Positions 25,628 through 32,517 of a stretch of DNA of 64,000 bases are shown in pieces (the first letter of the stretch is position 1; every line of letters begins with the position of its first letter). The stretch spans positions 52,576-116,575 of the forward strand of contig JAATFX010000142.1 of the NCBI GenBank assembly GCA_015654925.1, read 5' to 3'. Source of the DNA: Enterobacterales bacterium (GTDB lineage Bacteria > Pseudomonadota > Gammaproteobacteria > Enterobacterales > Enterobacteriaceae). The notes below the pieces were generated by a model, which worked only from the letters and a program-made list of their open reading frames with translations, was not told the origin of the DNA and searched no databases. Made by a program: the position numbers and the translations under genes.

Positions 25628-26035
25628 ATGACGGCAAAAGTGCAGATTACCCGCAGCGGGTCCCAGCTTTCCAGGCCCGGTCCGGAAAACTATTTTACCG
25701 GTAAAGTCCGCCTTGATGGGGTGTTCCAGGCCGCGGCGCCGGCCCGGGTAGGCGGGGCTACCGTAACTTTCGAGCCCGGCGCGCGTACCGCCTGGCACAC
25801 TCATCCGCTGGGGCAGACCCTGATAGTCATCCACGGCCGCGGCTGGGTGCAGGAATTAGGCAAAGGTATTCAGGAAATCAACGTGGGCGATATCGTCTGG
25901 ATACCGGAAAGGGTGAAACATTGGCACGGAGCCACGCCGGATAACGCCATGACGCACATCGCCATTGCGGAATCGCTTAACGGCAGCGCCGTCGAGTGGC
26001 TGGAAAAAGTCACCGATGAGCAATATCGGCAATAA
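25628..26035 (+). CDS. small cupin-domain protein (hydroxynitrile lyase-like cupin family)
   Basis: A 135-residue single-domain cupin. Motif 1 is AWHTHPLGQTLIVIHGRGW (His, His, Gln region) and motif 2 is GDIVWIPERVKHWHGA, together giving a three-His metal site. This arrangement is that of the carboxymuconolactone-neighbour/hydroxynitrile lyase cupins, metal-binding proteins with varied activities. GGAGAAC before the ATG at 25628 fixes the start. It follows the importer by 130 bp and is probably the last functional gene of the operon. Function uncertain. Confidence 0.78.
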   Translation: MTAKVQITRSGSQLSRPGPENYFTGKVRLDGVFQAAAPARVGGATVTFEPGARTAWHTHPLGQTLIVIHGRGWVQELGKGIQEINVGDIVWIPERVKHWHGATPDNAMTHIAIAESLNGSAVEWLEKVTDEQYRQ

Positions 26036-26048
26036 AGCGGGAGGGTCC

Positions 26049-26135
26049 ATGACCCAACGTTTTGAACAAACAGCGGCGGCGCCCGCCCTTGCCCAGCCGG
26101 ATGACTCGGTAGCAATGAAATGTCGTTCCGTCTGA
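26049..26135 (+). CDS. 28-residue ORF with a strong ribosome-binding site; possible gene stub
   Basis: GGGAGGG sits 4-10 bases before ATG, 13 bases after the cupin stop codon, and the frame reads MTQRFEQTAAAPALAQPDD... to TGA at 26133. The placement and Shine-Dalgarno suggest the start of a former operon gene that was truncated by deletion at its junction with the convergent GlcG-like gene. It may also be nothing. No domain is recognisable. Confidence 0.3.
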   Translation: MTQRFEQTAAAPALAQPDDSVAMKCRSV

Positions 26136-26163
26136 CCAAGCAAGATTGGTCATCGAGCGGCGA

Positions 26164-26649
26164 TTAAGGTTTAAACGCGTCAACCCCCGCCTGGGCGATA
26201 ACCTCGTCATGGGCGGGAGTATCTGACGATATGCCGATCCCGCCGACGAAGTGCCCGTCCGTTTGAATCGGCAACCCGCCGGCCATCATGACAAACCCGC
26301 GCGCGGTCGCCGCCGCCGGGCGTTTGCCGTTAATGGCGGTTTCAAGATCGCTGCTGGGGCGATGAAACAGCGCGGCGGTTCGGGCTTTGCCCGGCGCTAA
26401 TTCCACGCCGGCCGGCACCGCGGCGTTATCCATGCGTATCAGCACCAGCGGGGCTCCCGCTTCGTCCACCACGGCGATGACGCAGGGCCAGCCGGACGCT
26501 TGCGCTTTGTCCTGCGCCGCCTGCGCAATATGCTGCGCCGTGGCCAAATCGAGATACGGGCGCACCGGCAGGGGGGACGCCGCGCTGGCCGCGCCGCTTA
26601 ATACGCAAATGGCGGCGACGGCGGATAACCATGTGGTCTTGAATAACAT
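26164..26649 (-). CDS. secreted heme-binding/GlcG-family (DUF336) protein
   Basis: A 161-residue protein. A Sec signal occupies residues 1-23 (FKTTWLSAVAAICVLSGAASA), followed by the GlcG/HbpS fold: LDLATAQHIAQAAQDKAQ, IAVVDEAGAPLVLIRMD, PGKARTAALFHRPSS, GGLPIQTDGHFVGGIGIS. Relatives bind heme or cobalamin-like ligands or are of unknown role. AGGAG 6-10 bases upstream of the ATG at 26649 strongly supports independent translation. The same frame is open upstream into the phosphoesterase, with no stop codon between them. Confidence 0.8.
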   Translation of the reverse strand: MLFKTTWLSAVAAICVLSGAASAASPLPVRPYLDLATAQHIAQAAQDKAQASGWPCVIAVVDEAGAPLVLIRMDNAAVPAGVELAPGKARTAALFHRPSSDLETAINGKRPAAATARGFVMMAGGLPIQTDGHFVGGIGISSDTPAHDEVIAQAGVDAFKP

Positions 26650-27441
26650 ACATACTCCTGGAGGTGAGTGGGTAAAGAAAGATCGGGGTAATTGGGGTTG
26701 ATAAACAAAGTCGTGCGCATAAAAATCCGGTATTTCGCTGGCGATAATGGCCGCCGCGAGGCCGGCGGCGTCATAATCAACCGTCACGATGTCGGCCGTC
26801 AGTGCTCCGGCCGTCAATTGGCATATCAAATAGGTCGCCAGCGGTTCGCCGGGTTTTTTCCGCCCCGTCGCGCCGGTATTGGCGATGAATAGCGGGCTGT
26901 CGCCGGGGCGCGCTATCCGCCGGCGGTAGGCCCGGTGCGTATGCCCCATGATCAGGGCATCGCAGCGATATTGGCGCCCTAACGCCAGCAAATACCCTGC
27001 GTCGCGGTCGGCATAAATATACTCATCCAGCGCGGCGGGGCTGGCGTGCGCCAGCAGCAGGGTTTTAGCCAGGGAACCGGCATGCAGCTCCAGCCGGATG
27101 GCGGCCGGCAATTGGGCCAGAAACGCGCGGTTGCCGGCGGTGACGTCACGTTTACTCAGCGCAATGGCCGCGGCCCAGGCCCGCTGTTCCCGGGGTGAAT
27201 GCTTGCCGAGCGGCGTGATGGCGCGGTCAAAACCTACCCGGTCATCATGATTGCCCATCACCGTCGGGATTCCGCGTTTACGGATAACGTCAATGACCTC
27301 GTTGGGCCAGGGCGCAAAATCCACCAAATCCCCCAGACAAAAAATGTCGGTTATGCCCCGCGCATCGATATCGCGCAGTACGGCGTTCAGGGCGGGCAAA
27401 TTGGCGTGTACATCGCTGAAAATGGCAATCTGGCGGCCCAT
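26164..27441 (-). CDS. YfcE-like metallophosphoesterase, reading frame continuous with the GlcG-like protein
   Basis: From the ATG at 27441 the first ~240 residues form a calcineurin-like phosphoesterase: IFSDVHANLPAL (metal Asp/His), CLGDLVDFAPWP, VMGNHDDRVGFD and MGHTHRAYRR. These are the YfcE/Mre11-like metal ligands. The usual protein would end around here, but no stop codon occurs before the GlcG-like protein, whose signal peptide starts at residue 265. Either a 425-residue fusion is made, with an internal signal-like segment, or this domain lost its stop and the downstream protein uses its own start. The start at 27441 is chosen for the family N-terminus; 27486 is possible. Confidence 0.7.
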   Translation of the reverse strand: MGRQIAIFSDVHANLPALNAVLRDIDARGITDIFCLGDLVDFAPWPNEVIDVIRKRGIPTVMGNHDDRVGFDRAITPLGKHSPREQRAWAAAIALSKRDVTAGNRAFLAQLPAAIRLELHAGSLAKTLLLAHASPAALDEYIYADRDAGYLLALGRQYRCDALIMGHTHRAYRRRIARPGDSPLFIANTGATGRKKPGEPLATYLICQLTAGALTADIVTVDYDAAGLAAAIIASEIPDFYAHDFVYQPQLPRSFFTHSPPGVCMLFKTTWLSAVAAICVLSGAASAASPLPVRPYLDLATAQHIAQAAQDKAQASGWPCVIAVVDEAGAPLVLIRMDNAAVPAGVELAPGKARTAALFHRPSSDLETAINGKRPAAATARGFVMMAGGLPIQTDGHFVGGIGISSDTPAHDEVIAQAGVDAFKP

Positions 27442-27550
27442 AAGCGCTGTCCGGGTGGCGTGGATGAATGATCTTGATGCCAGCATGCGTTAGCCGGTCA
27501 TTTACTTCAATCACCAAAAATTGCGCTTTAATTAGGTAAAACCTAATGCT

Positions 27551-27622
27551 CGGCATGCATGCCGCCGGCCAGCGGTTATAATGGCATGGCTGCCAGCGCG
27601 CGGATGCAGCCATTATAACCGC
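27551..27622. repeat. palindrome and long inverted repeat upstream of a LysR gene
   Basis: CGGCATGCATGCCG is a perfect 14-bp palindrome at 27551-27564. GCGGTTATAATGGC (27572-27585) and GCCATTATAACCGC (27609-27622) are perfect 14-bp arms of an inverted repeat with a 23-base loop. An alternative pairing is TGGCTGC/GCAGCCA. They lie in the divergent gap between the phosphoesterase and the LysR gene. TATAAT is inside the left arm, so the repeat may overlap a promoter. Confidence 0.55.
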
Positions 27623-27674
27623 CGGCGGGGCGCGCAACGGCCGCGGTCATCATCAGGTCATCCCGGGGGACGAT

Positions 27675-28589
27675 ATGGAGCTGCGCCATCTGCGCTATTT
27701 TATTGCCGTAGCCGAAACGCTGCACTTTGCCCAGGCCGCGGAACAATTGGGAATTTCTCCCCCCACCCTGACCGTGCAGATCCAGGAAATCGAACGCACG
27801 CTGCAGGCCCGGCTGTTCAACCGCAGCAAGCGCGCCGTCGTCCTGACGTCCGCCGGCGCGTTGTTTTTGGCCCAGGCGCGCGCAACCTTGCAGCAATACG
27901 AGCAGGCGGTGAATATCGGCCGGCGGGCGGGGCGCGGCGAGCTTGGCCGCATTGAGGTGGGATATGTGGGCTCGGCCGCCTATTCGGGCATTTTGCAGCA
28001 GCAAGTCCGTTTGTTTCGCGCCCGCTGGCCCGAGGTCTACGTCCATGCCCGGGAGCTGCCCATGCGGCTGCTGCCCCAGTGGCTTGAGGAAGGCAAGGTC
28101 GATCTGGCCATGGCCCGCTGTCCAATGCTTTTGCCGGCATCGCTGCAAACGCATATCTTGCTGCGCGACCCGTTTTGCCTGGCGTTGCCGGGGGAACATC
28201 CCCTGGCGGCTGCCCATGGGCGGATTAAACCGCGCCAGCTCAGCCGGGAAAAATTCATCGTGCCCGAGCAGGATCTCGGCACCCGGGAAGTCGCGCGCCG
28301 CGGGAAGTTCGTGCCGCTCAGCGTAGAATCCCCCGGCAGCTTGATGGCGGTGTTGACGCAGGTTTCACTGGGCGCCGGCGTTGCCGTGGTGCCGGTGGTG
28401 GTGACCGAAATCGTCGGGCTGCCCAACCTGGTTTTTAAGCCGCTATCCGGCGACGCCATTATTTCAGAGGTGGCCGCGCTGTTCCGGCGCGATGAAAAAT
28501 CCCCGACGGTAAACAACTTTATCGCCCAGATCAGGCAAACGGCGCCGCTTATCCGCCATTTCCCCGGCGCGCCGCAAACAGCCATATGA
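27675..28589 (+). CDS. LysR-family transcriptional regulator (CatR/BenM/CynR-like)
   Basis: A 304-residue regulator. MELRHLRYFIAVAETLHFAQ is the family N-terminus of the CbnR/BenM group, with the recognition helix around LGISPPTLTVQIQEIE. The effector domain begins near residue 92 (RIEVGYVGSAAYSG). GGGGG lies 7-9 bases upstream of the ATG. It is divergent from the phosphoesterase/GlcG gene, a plausible target, and its own promoter region carries a strong inverted repeat. The effector is unknown. An imperfect terminator lies at 28658. Confidence 0.87.
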   Translation: MELRHLRYFIAVAETLHFAQAAEQLGISPPTLTVQIQEIERTLQARLFNRSKRAVVLTSAGALFLAQARATLQQYEQAVNIGRRAGRGELGRIEVGYVGSAAYSGILQQQVRLFRARWPEVYVHARELPMRLLPQWLEEGKVDLAMARCPMLLPASLQTHILLRDPFCLALPGEHPLAAAHGRIKPRQLSREKFIVPEQDLGTREVARRGKFVPLSVESPGSLMAVLTQVSLGAGVAVVPVVVTEIVGLPNLVFKPLSGDAIISEVAALFRRDEKSPTVNNFIAQIRQTAPLIRHFPGAPQTAI

Positions 28590-28982
28590 AATTAATGTGA
28601 CCGCCCCAGGCCCGCAGGCGCGCGATCCCGCCGCCCGCGCCGCCCGCGGAGACCATTGCCGCGCGGGGGAGCGCCGCTTTTTACTATTATAGAACGTATG
28701 ACATCTAAAAATCTTATGGATATCGGTTTGAAATGGACGTGGCCAGGGGCATAACCCAACGCCACACGGCGATATTAAGCAATAATTTGATTTTAATCAG
28801 CATATAATTTCGATTATTAATAACTATTAAGGTGGTTTCTCTATTATGGCCTGAGGCGCCTGGAAAAGGAGCGGTTATTTATCATGCTATTTACATGCTA
28901 CACGTTCTAGTTTAGTTTTGTGGCTAACGCAACGGGCAATAGACCTGCAGCGAATAACCCACGGACTTTATGGAGCACCGTT
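28590..28982 (+). other. 393-bp intergenic region before the sugar-type ABC operon
   Basis: This gap holds no gene I can support. It carries a terminator-like hairpin at 28658-28682, an AT-rich segment with the palindrome TGATTTTAATCA at 28788-28799, and TATAAT at 28803-28808 without a well-spaced -35 box. The palindrome is a candidate operator for the MarR-type regulator encoded at the end of the operon. Confidence 0.4.
28658..28682 (+). terminator. probable terminator of the LysR gene
   Basis: GCCGCGC / GCGCCGC pair at six of seven positions around a six-purine loop, followed by TTTTTA. It is located 70 bp after the LysR stop codon. Confidence 0.5.
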
Positions 28983-29963
28983 ATGACCCCATTATTTAAC
29001 CATCGCGCACTATTACTGTCGGCGGGTGCACTGGCCCTTGGCATCACGCTCAGCCCGGCAACCTGGGCGGCGGGGACGTCCTGCGAAAAAACCTACACCA
29101 TCGGTTTCAGCCACCCGGTCGGCGAGTCGCAGTTTGCCATTGCGCTAAAGAAAAAAGTACAGGCGGCCGGCGTAAAAAATGGCTGCGTAAAGGTCCTGCT
29201 GGATAACACCCACCAGAGCAACCTGGAGTCGCAGCGCGCCACCCTTGAAAGCTGGGTGACGCGCCGGGTGGACGCCATCGTGGTGCTGCCGGTGGAAGCC
29301 ACCGCGCTGGACGGTTTGCGGATCCAGGCGCAGAAAAAAGGCATGAAATGGCTGACCTATGCCGGCGCCACCCCAGGTTCGGACGGTTCGGTCGGTTTCG
29401 ATAACGCGCAAAGCGGGGACCTGGTGGCTAAAGATGCGCTGGCCTGGGTCAAGGGACGCTATCCCCAAGGCAATATTACCGCCGCCGTGACCACCCTGAC
29501 GCCGCTCAAGGGTTTTGCCGGCCGCTGGGACCAGCCGCTCAAACAGTTCAAGGCGGCCGGGCTGCCGGTGGTGTCCCAGCAGGACTGCGCCACCCAGGCC
29601 TGCGGCATGCAAATCGCCGAGGATGCCCTGCGGCAACATCCCAACCTGCGCGTGTTTATCGGGATTAACGACGATGCCGCCCTCGGCGCGCTGCGGGCCT
29701 TCAAAAATGCCGGCATCAAGCCGGATGATGTCTACATCGCCGGCCAGGACGGCACGGTGGAAGGACTGGAAGCGGTGAAACAAGGGGGGGCTTACCGCGC
29801 TTCCGCCGCCATATTGCTGGACGATTTATCGCAGTCCATCATCGACAATTCGCTGGCCGCCATCACCGGCAAGGGGCGCACCAACTATGAGACCGCCGTG
29901 GAACTGGGCACCCTGCGCAATCCAACGCGTCTCGATGCGCTGATCGCGCAGTATAAGGACTGA
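28983..29963 (+). CDS. sugar-type ABC substrate-binding protein (RbsB-like)
   Basis: A 326-residue periplasmic protein of the RbsB/type I family. A signal peptide spans residues 1-25 (ALALGITLSPATWAAG). The mature domain starts KTYTIGFSHPVGESQFAIAL and has VDAIVVLPVEATAL, the hinge-region GINDDAALGALRAFKNAG and IAGQDGTVEGLEAV. Two Cys in QDCATQACG could form a disulfide. The start at 28983 is fixed by GGAG 8 bases upstream. It begins the operon binding protein-ATPase-permease-DMFase-like-MarR. Because an amidohydrolase-like enzyme follows, the ligand may be an amide or glycosylamide rather than a plain sugar (inference). Confidence 0.87.
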   Translation: MTPLFNHRALLLSAGALALGITLSPATWAAGTSCEKTYTIGFSHPVGESQFAIALKKKVQAAGVKNGCVKVLLDNTHQSNLESQRATLESWVTRRVDAIVVLPVEATALDGLRIQAQKKGMKWLTYAGATPGSDGSVGFDNAQSGDLVAKDALAWVKGRYPQGNITAAVTTLTPLKGFAGRWDQPLKQFKAAGLPVVSQQDCATQACGMQIAEDALRQHPNLRVFIGINDDAALGALRAFKNAGIKPDDVYIAGQDGTVEGLEAVKQGGAYRASAAILLDDLSQSIIDNSLAAITGKGRTNYETAVELGTLRNPTRLDALIAQYKD

Positions 29964-29965
29964 TC

Positions 29966-31459
29966 ATGAGTATCGATCTGACCTCGAAGGGGCTGAGTAT
30001 CCGCGCGCTGCGCAAAGCGTTCGGCGCGCAGGAGGTACTTAAAGGGATAAATCTCGATCTTAAAGCCGGCGAGGTCCATGCCTTGCTGGGCCCTAACGGC
30101 GCCGGAAAATCTACCCTGCTGGGCTGTCTGAGCGGCGCCGTTACGCCGGATGCCGGCGAGATCATCATCGGTAATCGGTCTTATCAGCACTTTACCCCCA
30201 CATCCGCCTTCGAGGCGGGCATGGCGAGTATTTACCAGCACTTTCAGCTTATCGGGCCGTTGACGGTCAGCGACAATATTTTCCTGGTTAACGAAATGCG
30301 CAGCCGGCTCGGCACTATCCGCCAGCGCGAACAGCGCCAGCGCAGCAGTGAAATCCTGGAGTCGCTGGGGGTGGATGTCGATCCCGGCCGGCTGGTGGAA
30401 GAGCTCAGCGTAGGCGAACAGCAAACCATCGAGATCGCCCGCGCGCTGCTCAAGGAACCGTCCGTGCTGATCCTGGATGAACCCACCGCGGCCCTCAGCG
30501 AACATGAGGTCACCGCGCTGCTTGAGCTGGTTCGGCGGCTGGCGCAGGATCATGGCCTGATTGTGATTTATGTTACCCACCTGCTGCGCGAGGTGCTGGA
30601 AGTGGCCGATCGGGTCACGGTGCTGCGCGACGGCAACGTGCTCTGGACCCGGCCGATCGAGGATCTGAGCCTTGAGGATCTGGTGCATGCCATTGCGCCG
30701 GAAAGCCAAATCGCCAGCATCGAGCGCGATATCCGCCACCACCCGCCGTTACTGGCCCTGGAGCACTATCGATCCGCCTGGACCGGGCCGGTGGACCTGA
30801 CCCTGCGCGAGGGGGAAATCGTCGGCATCTTCGGCCTGCTCGGTTCAGGGCGCACCGATCTGCTGGAAGGGCTGACCGGGGTGAAACGCAGTAGCGGCCG
30901 GGTGTTGCTGCAGGGGCGGGACATCGCCTCTTCTACGCCGCAGAAGGCGCGCAAACAGGGCATCGTGCTGGTCGCTTCCGACCGTAAAGAACAAGGACTG
31001 TTCGGCAGCATGAGCGCCCGCGACAACCTGCTGCTGCCCCATTTTTCGACGCTCTCCCGGCCGTGGCGGCGCTTTGGGCGCGAACGGGCCATTTTTGCCG
31101 GCGCGGCGCGGCGGATTGGGCTTAAGCCCGCCGATCCGGAGCGCGAAGGCAATAATTTTTCCGGCGGCAATGCGCAAAAACTGATGGTGGGACGCTGGAT
31201 GACCGGCGTCGATAGCAGCCATCTCCTATTGCTCGATGAACCGACCCAGGGCGTGGATATCGGCGCGCGCCAGGATCTCTATGGCCTGATTCGCGATTAT
31301 GCCGCCCAGCCGGGTCATGGGGTGATTTTCGCCTCCAGCGATCCCGAAGAAGTGGTGGCGCTGGCCGATCGGGTTATCGTGCTGGTGGAAGGCAACGTCG
31401 CCAGCATCGTGGAACCCGGCATCGGCGAAGAAAAATTGATTGCCCTGGCGCACGGTTGA
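29966..31459 (+). CDS. sugar-type ABC ATPase with two cassettes (RbsA-like)
   Basis: A 497-residue double ATPase. Cassette 1 has Walker A GPNGAGKST, Q-loop YQHFQLIGPLT, signature LSVGEQQTIEIAR and Walker B LILDEPTAALS. Cassette 2 has the degenerate Walker A GLLGSGRTD, signature FSGGNAQKLMVGRW and LLLDEPTQGVDIG, as usual for RbsA-class proteins. It starts 3 bases after the binding-protein stop codon, so translation is coupled. Confidence 0.9.
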   Translation: MSIDLTSKGLSIRALRKAFGAQEVLKGINLDLKAGEVHALLGPNGAGKSTLLGCLSGAVTPDAGEIIIGNRSYQHFTPTSAFEAGMASIYQHFQLIGPLTVSDNIFLVNEMRSRLGTIRQREQRQRSSEILESLGVDVDPGRLVEELSVGEQQTIEIARALLKEPSVLILDEPTAALSEHEVTALLELVRRLAQDHGLIVIYVTHLLREVLEVADRVTVLRDGNVLWTRPIEDLSLEDLVHAIAPESQIASIERDIRHHPPLLALEHYRSAWTGPVDLTLREGEIVGIFGLLGSGRTDLLEGLTGVKRSSGRVLLQGRDIASSTPQKARKQGIVLVASDRKEQGLFGSMSARDNLLLPHFSTLSRPWRRFGRERAIFAGAARRIGLKPADPEREGNNFSGGNAQKLMVGRWMTGVDSSHLLLLDEPTQGVDIGARQDLYGLIRDYAAQPGHGVIFASSDPEEVVALADRVIVLVEGNVASIVEPGIGEEKLIALAHG

Positions 31460-31496
31460 CGGCGCGGGGCCGACTCCTTTTTATGGCGGTAAAATT

Positions 31497-32507
31497 ATGT
31501 CCATCTTGATTAAACGCCGGCGCGAAACCGCGTCGGACGCCCATGATACCCGCACCGGCGCGGGTGTGAAGCATATCGGCCTGCTGATAACCCGCTGGAT
31601 TCTGCCGGTGGCGACGGTAGCCCTGATGGCCTGGTTCTCCACCCGGACACCGGTTTTTTTCACCGTGGATAATTTGCTGGCGATCGCCACGCAAAATGCG
31701 CCGACGTTTATTGTCGCCTCGGTGTTCGCCATGCTGATGATGGCGGGGTATGTCGACTTGTCCGTGGGTTCGGTGCTGGCGCTGGTGGGCGTGTGCGCCG
31801 GACTGGCGCTTAATAGCTGGGGGCTGGTTCCCGGGATTATCGTCGGGCTGGCGGTTGGCGCGGCCGCCGGCACCCTTAACGGCGTGCTGATTGGCATGCT
31901 GTCGTTCTCTCCCATCGTCGTCACGCTTGGCGGCCTGGCGGCGGCCCGCGGCCTGGCGCAATATTTCGGCCAGGGATCGATTTACGGTTTTCCCGATGCG
32001 TTCGCCAATTTCGGCTCCGCCGCCACCTTTGGCCTGCCCAATCTGGTGATTGTCGCCGCCCTGTTGGGGATCGCGTGCATTGTCGCCACCAGCTGTTTCC
32101 CTATTGGCCGCCAGATCATCGCCATCGGCGTCAATCCGCGCGCGGCTTTCCTGATTGGCATCCGGGTGCGGCTGGTGGTTACCGCGCTCTATATCCTCAC
32201 CGGACTGGCGGTCGGCATTGCCGGCCTGCTGCAAATCGCCCGTCTTAACAGCGCCCCATCGGGCACGTTGGGCGACGGTTTCGAGGTGATTATCCTCACC
32301 GCCGTGCTGCTGGGCGGCGTGCCTTTTACCGGCGGCAAAGGCAGTATCTGGCGGGTGCTGGTGGGCGTATGGCTGATCGGCACGCTGCGCAATGGTCTGA
32401 TTTTGCTGGACATCGGCACCGAACTGAGCGGCATTATCACCGGGGGCGTCCTGGTCATGGCGGCGGCCCTGGAAGCCGCGCGCTACTTCATCCACAAGAC
32501 AAAATAA
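31497..32507 (+). CDS. sugar-type ABC permease (RbsC-like)
   Basis: A 336-residue permease with 8-10 hydrophobic segments. The family signature occurs as GTLNGVLIGMLSFSPIVVTLG and the late AVLLGGVPFTGGKGSIWRVLVG. The start at 31497 (MSILIKRRRETAS) gives the expected charged cytoplasmic N-terminus; the frame is open back to 31440 without a suitable ribosome-binding site. It completes the importer encoded by the two preceding genes. Confidence 0.88.
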   Translation: MSILIKRRRETASDAHDTRTGAGVKHIGLLITRWILPVATVALMAWFSTRTPVFFTVDNLLAIATQNAPTFIVASVFAMLMMAGYVDLSVGSVLALVGVCAGLALNSWGLVPGIIVGLAVGAAAGTLNGVLIGMLSFSPIVVTLGGLAAARGLAQYFGQGSIYGFPDAFANFGSAATFGLPNLVIVAALLGIACIVATSCFPIGRQIIAIGVNPRAAFLIGIRVRLVVTALYILTGLAVGIAGLLQIARLNSAPSGTLGDGFEVIILTAVLLGGVPFTGGKGSIWRVLVGVWLIGTLRNGLILLDIGTELSGIITGGVLVMAAALEAARYFIHKTK

Positions 32508-32517
32508 GGAGCGGGCC

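Noticed and set aside
28780..28820. Sigma-70 promoter around TATAAT at 28803
   Set aside because: No -35 hexamer occurs at 16-18 bp spacing.
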